Positions 1 to 9,279 of a stretch of 64,000 nt of DNA are shown here, in pieces (positions within the stretch are counted from its first letter, which is position 1; every line of letters starts with the position of its first letter). Under the pieces are notes generated by a model. It was not told the origin of the DNA and ran no database searches. It worked only from the letters and a program-made list of their open reading frames with translations. The stretch spans positions 1 through 64,000 of the forward strand of contig NZ_JAUNKO010000004.1 of assembly GCF_030532715.1 (NCBI RefSeq). Direction: 5' to 3'. Position numbers and translations under genes: made by a program. Source of the DNA: Corynebacterium sp. (GTDB lineage Bacteria; Actinomycetota; Actinomycetes; Mycobacteriales; Mycobacteriaceae).

Positions 1-1101
1 GAGCTGACCCCGGAGGAGCGCCTGCTGCGTGCCATCTTCGGCGAGAAGGCCCGCGAAGTGCGCGATACCTCCATGAAGGTGCCGCACGGCGAGACCGGCA
101 AGGTGATTGGCGTGCGTCGATTCTCCCGCGATGAGGAAGACGATCTCGCGCCTGGCGTGAGCGAAATGATCCGCGTGTACGTGGCGCAGAAGCGCAAGAT
201 TCAGGACGGCGACAAGCTCGCCGGCCGCCACGGCAACAAGGGTGTGGTGGGTAAGATCCTGCCGCAGGAGGATATGCCGTTCCTGCCGGACGGAACCCCG
301 GTGGACATCATTTTGAACACGCACGGTGTGCCGCGCCGTATGAATATTGGCCAGGTGCTGGAAGTGCACTTGGGCTGGTTGGCTGCCGCCGGCTGGAAGA
401 TTGACACGGATAGCCCGGAGAACAAGGAACTCTTGGAGATGCTCCCCGAGGAGCTCTATGACGTGCCTGCCGGTTCGTTGACCTCCACCCCGGTGTTCGA
501 CGGTGCCACCAACGAGGAGCTCGCCGGCCTGCTGGCAAACTCCCGCCCGAACCGCGACGGCGATGTCCTCGTGGACGGCAACGGCAAGGCGCAGCTTATC
601 GACGGCCGCTCTGGTGAACCGTTCCCGTACCCGGTTTCGATCGGCTACATGTACATCTTGAAGCTGCACCACCTTGTGGATGAGAAGATTCACGCTCGTT
701 CCACGGGCCCGTACTCCATGATTACCCAGCAGCCGCTGGGTGGTAAGGCGCAGTTCGGCGGCCAGCGTTTCGGCGAGATGGAGGTGTGGGCTATGCAGGC
801 GTATGGCGCCGCCTACACGCTGCAGGAATTGCTGACCATCAAGTCCGACGACGTGGTGGGTCGCGTGAAGGTGTACGAGGCGATTGTGAAGGGTGAGAAC
901 ATTCCGGATCCGGGTATTCCGGAGTCCTTCAAGGTGTTGCTCAAGGAGCTGCAATCCCTGTGCCTCAACGTGGAAGTGTTGTCCGCTGACGGCACCCCAA
1001 TGGAGCTGGGCACCTCCGACGACGACGAGTTCGACCAGGCTGGGGCCTCGCTGGGCATCAACCTGTCCCGCGACGAACGCTCCGACGCCGACATCGCTTA
1101 A
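1..1101 (+). CDS. rpoB: RNA polymerase beta subunit, 3' part
   Basis: C-terminal part of the beta subunit of RNA polymerase. The reading frame is open from base 1, so the gene begins upstream of the window; about 366 residues are present. Typical beta-subunit C-terminal sequence is visible, including [15 protein letters not shown], which lies near the active centre, and the late block [18 protein letters not shown] that contacts beta'. It ends in an acidic actinobacterial tail (TSDDDEFDQ). The rifampicin-resistance region lies upstream and cannot be assessed. It is followed by rpoC after 123 bp, the usual rpoBC pair. Confidence 0.97.
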   Translation, partial: ELTPEERLLRAIFGEKAREVRDTSMKVPHGETGKVIGVRRFSRDEEDDLAPGVSEMIRVYVAQKRKIQDGDKLAGRHGNKGVVGKILPQEDMPFLPDGTPVDIILNTHGVPRRMNIGQVLEVHLGWLAAAGWKIDTDSPENKELLEMLPEELYDVPAGSLTSTPVFDGATNEELAGLLANSRPNRDGDVLVDGNGKAQLIDGRSGEPFPYPVSIGYMYILKLHHLVDEKIHARSTGPYSMITQQPLGGKAQFGGQRFGEMEVWAMQAYGAAYTLQELLTIKSDDVVGRVKVYEAIVKGENIPDPGIPESFKVLLKELQSLCLNVEVLSADGTPMELGTSDDDEFDQAGASLGINLSRDERSDADIA

Positions 1102-1119
1102 GAGCTCAAGGTCCGCGCG

Positions 1120-1168
1120 TATCGACGCCGCGCCTCCTCCGCACCGTGCGGAAGGCTGGGCGTCGATA
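1120..1168. repeat. Inverted repeat in the rpoB-rpoC spacer
   Basis: Perfect 10-bp arms, TATCGACGCC at 1120-1129 and GGCGTCGATA at 1159-1168, enclose a smaller hairpin built on CCGCA and TGCGG. A transcript would fold into a nested stem between rpoB and rpoC. No T-run follows, so it is not a standard terminator. It could be an RNA-processing site or an attenuator that sets the beta/beta' ratio. The 10-bp arm recurs elsewhere in the window. Confidence 0.6.
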
Positions 1169-1224
1169 GGCGGGCGAAGAAACACACATAGTTCTTAAAA
1201 ACCTTCAACACATAAGGGAAAATC

Positions 1225-4200
1225 GTGCTCGACGTCAACTACTTTGACGAGCTCCGTATTGGCCTCGCAACCGCCGACGATATCCGTCGCTGGTCGAAAG
1301 GCGAGGTGAAGAAGCCGGAGACCATTAACTACCGCACCCTGAAGCCGGAAAAGGACGGCCTGTTCTGCGAACGTATCTTCGGTCCCACCCGGGACTGGGA
1401 GTGCGCCTGCGGCAAGTACAAGCGCGTCCGCTACAAGGGCATCATCTGTGAACGCTGCGGCGTGGAAGTGACCAAGTCCAAGGTCCGCCGCGAACGCATG
1501 GGTCACATTGAGCTCGCCGCGCCCGTGACGCACATTTGGTACTTCAAGGGTGTGCCGTCCCGCCTGGGCTACCTGCTGGACCTGGCGCCCAAGGACCTGG
1601 AACGCATTATCTACTTCGCTGCGAACATCATTACCAGCGTCGACGACGAGGCGCGCCACAACGACCTGACCACCCTCGAAGCAGAAATGCTGCTGGAGAA
1701 GAAGGACGTTGAGGCCGACGCCGAATCCGAGCTGGCCGACCGCGCGCAGAAACTGGAAGAGGACCTGGCCGAGCTGGAAGCAGCCGGCGCGAAGGCCGAC
1801 GCCCGCCGCAAGGTGCAAAACGCCGCGGACAAGGAAATGCAGCACATCCGGGAACGTGCGCAGCGCGAAATCGACCGCCTGGACGAGATCTGGAATACCT
1901 TTGTCAAGCTTGCCCCGAAGCAGATGATCGTTGATGAGACCATCTATTCGGAGCTGGTGGACCGCTACGAGGATTATTTCACCGGCGGCATGGGTGCGGA
2001 AGCCATCCAAACCCTGATCCGGAACTTTGACCTCGATGCGGAGGCGGAGGAACTCCGCACCATCATCAATGAGGGCAAGGGCCAGAAGAAGATGCGCGCC
2101 CTGAAGCGCCTCAAGGTGGTGGCCGCGTTCCAGCGTTCCGGCAACGACCCCGCCGGCATGGTGCTCGATTGCATCCCGGTGATCCCGCCGGAGCTGCGCC
2201 CGATGGTGCAGCTGGACGGTGGCCGCTTCGCCACCTCCGATTTGAACGACCTCTACCGTCGCGTGATCAACCGCAACAACCGGTTGAAGCGCATGATCGA
2301 ACTCGGCGCGCCCGAGATCATCGTGAACAACGAAAAGCGCATGTTGCAGGAATCTGTGGATGCGCTGTTCGACAACGGTCGTCGTGGTCGCCCGGTGACG
2401 GGCCCCGGTAACCGCCCGCTGAAGTCCTTGAGCGACCTGCTGAAGGGTAAGCAGGGCCGGTTCCGCCAAAACCTGCTGGGTAAGCGCGTGGACTACTCCG
2501 GCCGTTCCGTAATTATTGTGGGCCCGCAGCTGCGCCTGCATGAGTGCGGCCTGCCTAAGCTGATGGCGCTGGAGCTGTTCAAGCCGTTCGTGATGAAGCG
2601 CCTCGTGGAAAACGAGTACGCGCAAAACATTAAGTCTGCCAAGCGCATGGTGGAACGCCAGCGCCCCGAGGTGTGGGACGTGCTGGAAGAAGCCATCGCC
2701 GAACACCCGGTGATGCTCAACCGTGCCCCCACCCTGCACCGCCTGGGCATTCAGGCGTTCGAGCCGGTGCTGGTGGAAGGTAAGGCAATTCAGCTGCACC
2801 CGCTGGCCTGCGAGGCGTTTAACGCCGACTTCGACGGTGACCAGATGGCCGTGCACTTGCCGCTGTCCGCGGAGGCGCAGGCAGAGGCGCGCATCCTCAT
2901 GCTCGCTTCCAACAACATTTTGTCCCCGGCGTCCGGTAAGCCATTGGCCATGCCCCGCCTGGACATGGTGACCGGCCTGTACTTCCTTACCTTGTGCAAG
3001 GGGCCGGACGAGTTCGGCGGCCAAGGTGCCTACGCGCCCGCCACTGACGACGCCCCGGCAACGGGCATGTACTCCTCCGTTGCGGAAGCCATTATGGCGT
3101 ATGACCGCGGCGTGCTTGGCCTGCAGGCGCCGATTAAGGTGCGGATTTCGCACCTGCGCCCGCCGGCTGAGATTGAGGCAGCCCAGTTCCCGGAGGGTTG
3201 GAACAAGGGCGATACCTGGTTGGCTGACACCACCCTGGGTCGCGTGATGTTCAACGATTTGCTGCCGTGGAATTACCCGTACCTTGAGGGTGTGATGGTT
3301 CGCAAGGGCGGCGGCAGCGACAAGATCATGCTCGGCGACGTGATTACGGACCTGTCCGCGCGTTATCCGATGATCACCGTGGCCCAAACCATGGACAAGA
3401 TGAAGGACGCCGGGTTCTACTGGGCAACCCGTTCCGGCGTGACCATCACCATGTCCGATGTGCTGGTGCTGCCGAATAAGGATGAGATCCTGGACCGCTA
3501 TGAGGCGGAAGCCCGGGAGATCGAGCGCAAGTACTGGATCATGGGTGCGTTGACGCCGCGTGAGCGTTACGACCGCCTCGTGGAACTGTGGAAAGACGCC
3601 ACCGACACCGTGGGTAAGGCCGTGGAAGAGCTGTACCCGGATGACAACCCGATTCCGATGATCGTGAAGTCCGGCGCCGCGGGTAACATGCGCCAAATCT
3701 GGACCCTGGCCGGCATGAAGGGCATGGTGGTGAACTCGAAGGGCGAGTACATTACCCGCCCAATCAAGACCTCCTTCCGCGAGGGCCTGTCGGTGTTGGA
3801 GTACTTCAACAACTCGCACGGCTCCCGCAAGGGCCTCGCCGATACCGCGCTGCGTACCGCCGACTCGGGCTACCTGACCCGCCGTCTGGTGGACGTGGCC
3901 CAGGACGTCATCGTCCGGGAAGAGGATTGCGGCACCCGCCAGGGTGTGAAGGTTCCCGTCGCCGTCGAGGTGAAGGACGCCAGTGGCGAGGTCACCGGCT
4001 ACGCCCGTCACGGCCTGGTGGAAACCTCCGTTACCGGACGCGTGCTGGCCGCCGACGCTAAGAACGCGGAAGGTGAAGTGGTCCTTCCCGCAGGCACCGA
4101 CCTTGGTGAATTGCAGATCGACGCCCTCGTGGACGCCGGCATCACCCAGATCAAGGTGCGCTCCGTGCTGACCTGCCAGACCCCCACCGGCGTGTGCGCC

Positions 4201-5229
4201 AAGTGCTACGGCAAGTCCATGGCATCCGGTAAGCAGGTGGATATCGGCGAGGCCGTGGGCATTGTGGCCGCACAGTCCATTGGTGAGCCCGGCACCCAGC
4301 TGACCATGCGTACCTTCCACCAGGGTGGCGTCGGTGGCGACATCACCGGTGGTCTGCCTCGTGTGCAGGAACTCTTCGAGGCTCGCGTGCCTAAGAATAA
4401 GGCGCCGATCGCCTCCGTTGCGGGCACTGTGCACTTGGAGGACGAGGGCAACTTCTACACCATGACCATTACCCCGGACGACGGTTCGGACGATGTGGTG
4501 TACGAGAAGCTGTCCAAGCGCCAGGGCTTGGCCATGATCAAGGTGGAGATGGAGTCCAACCCAGGTAACTTCATCGAGCGCACCATCCAGGAGGGCGACC
4601 ATGTGACGGTGGGCGAGCGCTTGCTGCGCGGCCCCGCCGACCCGCACGACGTCCTTGAGGTGCTTGGGCGCCGCGGCGTGGAGCAACACCTTATCGATGA
4701 GGTGCAGGCCGTGTACCGCGCCCAGGGTGTGGCTATCCACGATAAGCACATCGAGATCATTATTCGCCAGATGCTGCGCCGCGGCACCGTCATCGAGTCC
4801 GGCTCCACGGAGTTTCTGCCCGGCACGCTGGTGGACCTGTCCGAGGCGAAGATGGCAAACGCCGAGGCTATTCAGGGTGGCGGGCAGCCCGCCGAGCTGC
4901 GAAGCGAGATCATGGGCATCACGAAGGCGTCGCTGGCTACCGAATCCTGGTTGTCGGCCGCGTCCTTCCAGGAGACCACCCGTGTGCTTACCGACGCCGC
5001 GATTAACAAGCGCTCCGATAAGCTCATTGGCCTGAAGGAAAACGTGATCATCGGTAAGCTGATCCCGGCGGGCACCGGTATCGCCCGGTACCGCAATATC
5101 TCCGTCAAGCCGACCGAGACGGCACGCAATGCGGCCTACTCGATCAGCACGTACGGTGACTCCATCTACGGCGATGACACCTTCGGTGACTTCACCGGTG
5201 CATCCGTACCGTTGGAGGAGACGTTCTAA
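1225..5229 (+). CDS. rpoC: RNA polymerase beta' subunit
   Basis: Largest subunit of RNA polymerase, 1334 residues, the usual actinobacterial length. The GTG start at 1225 fits the family N-terminus [15 protein letters not shown]. The N-terminal zinc ribbon has Cys60, Cys62, Cys75 and Cys78. The catalytic magnesium loop [12 protein letters not shown] places Asp535, Asp537 and Asp539 in the active site. Trigger-loop and bridge-helix regions follow in normal order, including the second zinc-site cysteines near CGTRQG and [13 protein letters not shown]. It pairs with rpoB upstream and ends at a strong terminator. Identification is secure. Confidence 0.99.
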   Translation: MLDVNYFDELRIGLATADDIRRWSKGEVKKPETINYRTLKPEKDGLFCERIFGPTRDWECACGKYKRVRYKGIICERCGVEVTKSKVRRERMGHIELAAPVTHIWYFKGVPSRLGYLLDLAPKDLERIIYFAANIITSVDDEARHNDLTTLEAEMLLEKKDVEADAESELADRAQKLEEDLAELEAAGAKADARRKVQNAADKEMQHIRERAQREIDRLDEIWNTFVKLAPKQMIVDETIYSELVDRYEDYFTGGMGAEAIQTLIRNFDLDAEAEELRTIINEGKGQKKMRALKRLKVVAAFQRSGNDPAGMVLDCIPVIPPELRPMVQLDGGRFATSDLNDLYRRVINRNNRLKRMIELGAPEIIVNNEKRMLQESVDALFDNGRRGRPVTGPGNRPLKSLSDLLKGKQGRFRQNLLGKRVDYSGRSVIIVGPQLRLHECGLPKLMALELFKPFVMKRLVENEYAQNIKSAKRMVERQRPEVWDVLEEAIAEHPVMLNRAPTLHRLGIQAFEPVLVEGKAIQLHPLACEAFNADFDGDQMAVHLPLSAEAQAEARILMLASNNILSPASGKPLAMPRLDMVTGLYFLTLCKGPDEFGGQGAYAPATDDAPATGMYSSVAEAIMAYDRGVLGLQAPIKVRISHLRPPAEIEAAQFPEGWNKGDTWLADTTLGRVMFNDLLPWNYPYLEGVMVRKGGGSDKIMLGDVITDLSARYPMITVAQTMDKMKDAGFYWATRSGVTITMSDVLVLPNKDEILDRYEAEAREIERKYWIMGALTPRERYDRLVELWKDATDTVGKAVEELYPDDNPIPMIVKSGAAGNMRQIWTLAGMKGMVVNSKGEYITRPIKTSFREGLSVLEYFNNSHGSRKGLADTALRTADSGYLTRRLVDVAQDVIVREEDCGTRQGVKVPVAVEVKDASGEVTGYARHGLVETSVTGRVLAADAKNAEGEVVLPAGTDLGELQIDALVDAGITQIKVRSVLTCQTPTGVCAKCYGKSMASGKQVDIGEAVGIVAAQSIGEPGTQLTMRTFHQGGVGGDITGGLPRVQELFEARVPKNKAPIASVAGTVHLEDEGNFYTMTITPDDGSDDVVYEKLSKRQGLAMIKVEMESNPGNFIERTIQEGDHVTVGERLLRGPADPHDVLEVLGRRGVEQHLIDEVQAVYRAQGVAIHDKHIEIIIRQMLRRGTVIESGSTEFLPGTLVDLSEAKMANAEAIQGGGQPAELRSEIMGITKASLATESWLSAASFQETTRVLTDAAINKRSDKLIGLKENVIIGKLIPAGTGIARYRNISVKPTETARNAAYSISTYGDSIYGDDTFGDFTGASVPLEETF

Positions 5230-5262
5230 CGCACCACAAGGTCTGCTAGTTCAACTAGAACG

Positions 5263-5312
5263 CCCCTGTACATACTCCCAGTGGGTGGGAGGAGTACAGG
5301 GGTTTGGTGTTT
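5263..5312 (+). terminator. Rho-independent terminator of rpoBC
   Basis: Arms CCCCTGTAC (5263-5271) and GTACAGGGG (5294-5302) pair perfectly. An inner CTCCC/GGGAG extension follows, then a T-rich tract (tttggtgttt). It lies 34 bp after the rpoC stop codon. Confidence 0.85.
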
Positions 5313-6595
5313 CCTATACCGGGCATTTTAATAGCGAATCAGCGGCATTGTTGTTGCCGGCAACTGGTTTACAAACACACAAATTTCTTTGCCTCAACAC
5401 ATGATTTTTAAGTAATTCTCAGCCTGTACGGCATTCTGGGGCACCCCTCTCGCTTTTTCCGTGCGCTTGGGCAAGCGCCCCAATTTTCCTATTTTGCACC
5501 GCTGAGCTGCGTGGACACGTTACCCCTGTTGGTTTAGACTCATGCACGAAAAGTGTGACAGATTGGGGCACTATGTAAAATATGAAAATATGCGGAACGG
5601 CGTCTTTCCTGCTCTGGTAAAGGTTTATGCGCCGTAAACAATTTGAAATAGCGACAAGATACTTTGTGTGCTACATAAGTTCGTTACCGTTTTAATTTTT
5701 TGAGTACTTCCAGTGCATTATTCGCAAATATAACGCCATTATCTAATTTGCGGAAAGTATTGCCGAATTCGAAAACATAAATTGTGCGCGAATTGTTTCA
5801 GAGTGGGTGCGCGCCGGGGAAATTTGGGCCTCCAGCCCGGTGCCGTCCTGGGCGAAGTTTTCCGTGCTCAGCGCCCACGGCGCGCCCGCTGGGGCAGTCT
5901 CGGCGTGAAGCGTGCATGTAACTGCCTTGACCTGCAAGTAGTGCACAATTGGTGTCGCTGCGGCGTCGAAGGATTGCCAGCAATCTTCGGCAGCGCAAGT
6001 CTGCTCACTGGATGGGGGTTCGTTTGACGCACGGCGAACTCTGATGATTTCTCAACAGGCGAAGTGTTGGCGCCAATCTTGGGGCGGGTTCCGTAGCCGG
6101 TGCCTATGGGATTGGTAGCAAAAAATTGCTGCTTGCGCCGCCACTGGCCAGCCTTCTAAGGGGCCGCTCGGCCGAGCAGGGGTGGGGAAGGGGGTAGTGG
6201 GAGTTTTCGCGACCCCGTGGTGATTTGAGTCTCAGGTCTGAGCCGCGGCAAGCAGAAGTGGGGGTGGCCGTTTGGGGGAGGTTTGTCGGCGCCGAGACCC
6301 CCGGTGCCGCGTGGGGCGGTTCGGGCGCGTTCGAGGGGGATTGCGCTGCGCTTTTCTGGCGGCACCCAGGGTTCGGTTGGGCGCTGAGATAAGGCGTTGT
6401 ATGCATTTATTCCGCAATTGCAGAATGCAGAACAGGTGGTCGACTGGGGTGGTAGTTAACGCGATGTAACGCGCCCGGAATTGGAAACTATATCGACTTG
6501 ATGGATCAACTAGAGGGCTATTCACGGCGAAGTGGTTGCGTCAACGTTTTTGTTCGACATCTGCTGTGTTAGCATATGTTGTATTGCGAATTATC
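5313..6595. other. Gene-poor stretch after rpoC
   Basis: About 1.3 kb without a convincing gene. The first half (about 5330-5790) is AT-rich. The second half is GC-rich, and its short open frames on both strands have no recognisable protein features. A good promoter sits at 5512-5540 with nothing obvious behind it except tiny frames. The stretch may hold a small RNA, a decayed gene or an old insertion site. Confidence 0.5.
5512..5540 (+). promoter_or_regulatory. Candidate orphan promoter
   Basis: TGGACA at 5512-5517, a 17-bp spacer, then TAGACT at 5535-5540, close to the housekeeping consensus used by corynebacteria. The predicted start point is near 5547, just inside a 31-codon frame (5542-5637), so that frame is probably not what is expressed. 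No recognised gene lies within 1.1 kb downstream. Confidence 0.5.
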
Positions 6596-6624
6596 TTGAC
6601 GGTCGACTCTGCTACGTCTGTGTA
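6596..6624 (+). promoter_or_regulatory. Candidate promoter of the PAS protein gene
   Basis: TTGACG at 6596-6601, then TGTGTA at 6619-6624 after 17 bp. The -35 is good and the -10 is weak. It lies 76 bp before the start codon at 6701. Confidence 0.4.
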
Positions 6625-6700
6625 AATTCAGTTGTACTCAACGAATTTATTCGTTAGCGAGAAGCGACAGTCGCGTGCAGATTATTGAGATAGGGAACCT

Positions 6701-8047
6701 ATGAATAACGTGAACGCAGCTGAGCCGTTTCATGAGTTCGGAGCGGATCAACTGTTCTTCTCCGTGACCGATGGCAAGGGCGTGATCCAGGAAGCCAACC
6801 AGGTGTTCATTGATCTGTCCCGTTATGACATCGACGAGCTCATGGGGGCGCCACACAACGTGATTCGTCACCCCGCGATGCCGGGCGGAACGTTTCACGC
6901 GATGTGGGCCACGTTGAAGGCTGGACAGCCTTTCGGCGCTTACGTGCGCAACCGGGCCAAGGATGGCAGCCGGTACGACGTGTACGCCACGGTGACACCG
7001 CTGCCCAATGGTGGTTTCTTGTCGGTGCGCTCACGGCCGATGTGTGTGGACGTGCGCGACGTGGTGTTTGAGATTTACGAGGCGACCCTGCAGCACGAGG
7101 AAGAGCTGCGGGAAAACACTTCCGTGCGGCGGGAGATTGCCGCGTCCGGCGCGGAACGCCTGCTCACCTTGGTCAAGGAAGCCGGGTTCGCAAGCTATTC
7201 GGAATTCCAGAACGCGATCTTGCCCATGGAGGTGCTCACCCGGGAGGCGGAAACCCCGCCGATCGAAATGGAACGTACCGCTTCCGGTACCCTCGGTGAC
7301 CTCCAAGACAACGTGCACGGTGTGTTCCGGGAATTGGACGAGTGGATGCGCGGCCTAGAGCCGCTGGAACGCTTGTCATTGATGCTGCGGCGTGCGCGCC
7401 GTAGGTTGGGCCGCGACATTGAGGTCACGGCGTCGATAGTCGGGCAGCTGGAGCAGCTGGACGAGGGATACGAGGAAGTCCTCGCCCCGCTGCAACAGTG
7501 GGCGCAGATGCGCAATAGTGCGAACCAGCACGTTGAGCACCTCCAGCGCCAGCTCGAAGATTTCGATGGCCAGATCGAACAGTCGCGGTTCACCATTGCG
7601 CTGGCGCGTCTGCACACCACGATGGTGGTGCAGTTCATTGAGGAACTCGCCGCCAAGGATGAAATTAACGATGCCGCAGAGCGTGGGATTCGCTTGCTCG
7701 CGGACGCGCTGGACGTGGATATCCTCACCATGTGGGAAACCGCTGAAAAGCTCACCACGTTGGCGGAAACTGTCAACTCCGATATCCAAACTCTGGTGGA
7801 GCAATTGCGGGAGCCGCTGGAGCTCATGGTCGGCTGGCGCGAAAGCATGGCGGACGGCGAGCACAGCGAAGAGCTGAAAGAGCTCATCCAGTCCGTGTCT
7901 GGCTCCACCCTCGGCGCCGACGCCGCCATTAAGGAGCTCACGTCGCTGGCCGAACAGGTCGCCGAAGTAAAGACCGTAAGCACCGATGAACTCATGACCT
8001 ATATCGAGCAGGTGCGCGATCTGGCTTCGCTGGAAGACGAGGCCTAA
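6701..8047 (+). CDS. Soluble PAS-domain protein with Aer-like sensor domain
   Basis: A 448-residue protein. Residues about 15-115 form a PAS domain closely resembling the FAD-binding aerotaxis sensor Aer: NVIRHPAMPGGTFHAMW, then a K-x-G-x-PF motif and VRNRAKDGSRYDVYA. Known Aer PAS domains bind FAD and report redox state. Unlike Aer, there is no transmembrane segment, HAMP or chemoreceptor signalling domain. The remaining 330 residues are rich in Glu, Leu and Gln, with long helical, probably coiled-coil, stretches. The gene stands alone between rpoC and rpsL. A redox or energy-sensing role is inference; its partner is unknown. Confidence 0.75.
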   Translation: MNNVNAAEPFHEFGADQLFFSVTDGKGVIQEANQVFIDLSRYDIDELMGAPHNVIRHPAMPGGTFHAMWATLKAGQPFGAYVRNRAKDGSRYDVYATVTPLPNGGFLSVRSRPMCVDVRDVVFEIYEATLQHEEELRENTSVRREIAASGAERLLTLVKEAGFASYSEFQNAILPMEVLTREAETPPIEMERTASGTLGDLQDNVHGVFRELDEWMRGLEPLERLSLMLRRARRRLGRDIEVTASIVGQLEQLDEGYEEVLAPLQQWAQMRNSANQHVEHLQRQLEDFDGQIEQSRFTIALARLHTTMVVQFIEELAAKDEINDAAERGIRLLADALDVDILTMWETAEKLTTLAETVNSDIQTLVEQLREPLELMVGWRESMADGEHSEELKELIQSVSGSTLGADAAIKELTSLAEQVAEVKTVSTDELMTYIEQVRDLASLEDEA

Positions 8048-8084
8048 GGCGCGTGCGCTGAGCTGGGGGTTCGGGGGGAAATTT

Positions 8085-8112
8085 TTGCTTCATGCACAGG
8101 AATGTGTACTCT
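8085..8112 (+). promoter_or_regulatory. Candidate promoter of rpsL-rpsG
   Basis: TTGCTT at 8085-8090 and TACTCT at 8107-8112, spaced 16 bp, about 170 bp upstream of rpsL. The match is only moderate. A CCCAC/GTGGG hairpin follows in the leader. Confidence 0.35.
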
Positions 8113-8283
8113 GACTAGCTAGTCCCACGTCTCCATGGTGGGAGCCCGAACTTCCCCGGTAGGCCAGCGAGAGCGGCTGACTGGGTTTTGCGCGTTCAGA
8201 ATGCGGTTCGCGTTCGGGCGTTGTTTCGAACATCGGTCGGTGTGTCCCGGCCGGATACGCCGATTACACAAGAAAGATGGTTC

Positions 8284-8655
8284 ATGCCCACTATTCAGCA
8301 GCTGGTCCGCAAGGGCCGCCACGATAAGACCGCCAAGGTGAAGACCGCGGCGCTGAAGGGTTCTCCCCAGCGCCGTGGCGTGTGCACCCGCGTGTACACC
8401 ACCACTCCGAAGAAGCCGAACTCCGCGCTTCGTAAAGTCGCCCGTGTGCGCCTGACCTCCGGTATCGAGGTTTCCGCTTACATTCCGGGTGAGGGCCACA
8501 ACCTGCAGGAGCACTCCATGGTGCTGGTGCGCGGTGGCCGTGTGAAGGACCTCCCGGGTGTTCGCTACAAGATCATCCGTGGTTCCTTGGACACCCAGGG
8601 TGTGAAGGACCGCAAGCAGGCTCGTTCCCGCTACGGCGCGAAGAAGGAGAAGTAA
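8284..8655 (+). CDS. rpsL: 30S ribosomal protein S12
   Basis: S12 of the 30S decoding centre, 123 residues. The ATG at 8284 is preceded by AAGAAAG and gives the family N-terminus [12 protein letters not shown]; upstream in-frame codons do not look like S12. The loops [19 protein letters not shown] and [15 protein letters not shown] are intact. Lys43 and Lys88, the residues most often altered in streptomycin-resistant strains, are wild type. rpsG follows after 3 bp, the start of the str operon. Confidence 0.98.
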   Translation: MPTIQQLVRKGRHDKTAKVKTAALKGSPQRRGVCTRVYTTTPKKPNSALRKVARVRLTSGIEVSAYIPGEGHNLQEHSMVLVRGGRVKDLPGVRYKIIRGSLDTQGVKDRKQARSRYGAKKEK

Positions 8656-8658
8656 TTC

Positions 8659-9126
8659 ATGCGTAAGGGTCAAGCTCCTAAGCGTCCCGTTGTGAAGGAT
8701 CCGGTCTACGGCTCCGAAGTTGTTTCCCAGCTCGTGAACAAGGTGCTGCTGGACGGCAAGAAGTCCGTCGCGGAGCGCATCGTGTACAACGCGCTTGAAA
8801 TCTGCCGCGAGAAGACCGGTACTGACCCGGTGCTTACGCTGGAGAAGGCGCTGGGCAACATCAAGCCCGACCTCGAGGTTCGTTCCCGCCGCGTCGGTGG
8901 CGCAACCTACCAGGTTCCGGTGGAGGTCCGCCCGGGCCGCGCCAACACCCTCGCCCTTCGTTGGTTGGTGAACTTCACCCGTCAGCGCCGCGAGAACACC
9001 ATGACCGAGCGTCTTGCCAACGAGATTCTGGACGCTGCGAACGGTTTGGGCGCTTCCGTGAAGCGTCGTGAGGATACCCACAAGATGGCCGAGGCCAACC
9101 GCGCCTTCGCTCATTACCGCTGGTAA
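8659..9126 (+). CDS. rpsG: 30S ribosomal protein S7
   Basis: S7, 155 residues, which nucleates assembly of the 30S head by binding the 3' domain of 16S rRNA. Family sequence is evident throughout: [19 protein letters not shown], the central [16 protein letters not shown], and the C-terminal [15 protein letters not shown]. It starts 3 bp after rpsL and is certainly co-transcribed with it. It is separated from fusA by 153 bp that carry structured sequence. Confidence 0.98.
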   Translation: MRKGQAPKRPVVKDPVYGSEVVSQLVNKVLLDGKKSVAERIVYNALEICREKTGTDPVLTLEKALGNIKPDLEVRSRRVGGATYQVPVEVRPGRANTLALRWLVNFTRQRRENTMTERLANEILDAANGLGASVKRREDTHKMAEANRAFAHYRW

Positions 9127-9220
9127 CGTCCCCCCGCCATACACGTGCTTTTCGACGGCCCCTCTCGCCCTGTACGCCGGCCAGCTGCCATGTGCGCAGT
9201 TGGTGGCGGCGGCAGGGGCC

Positions 9221-9241
9221 CGTTGCCTACCGTAGGCAACG
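9221..9241. promoter_or_regulatory. 21-bp palindrome upstream of fusA
   Basis: CGTTGCCTAC at 9221-9230 and GTAGGCAACG at 9232-9241 form a perfect palindrome around a single base, 38 bp before the fusA start codon. A longer imperfect stem (GCCCCT with AGGGGC) lies just upstream. It could be a protein-binding operator or an RNA element controlling fusA apart from rpsLG. No T-run follows it. Confidence 0.5.
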
Positions 9242-9279
9242 AACCAAGCTAAGAAACACAACATAAGTTAGGGAAAACC

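Noticed and set aside
1195..4749. An open frame of over 1100 codons on the reverse strand of rpoC
   Set aside because: It mirrors the codon bias of rpoC, is made of His/Leu/Val-rich runs with no domain, and lies wholly antisense to an essential gene. The same applies to the long reverse frames over fusA, tuf, secY and rpoA.
8284..8655. Possible streptomycin-resistance change in rpsL
   Set aside because: Lys43 and Lys88 are both wild type.
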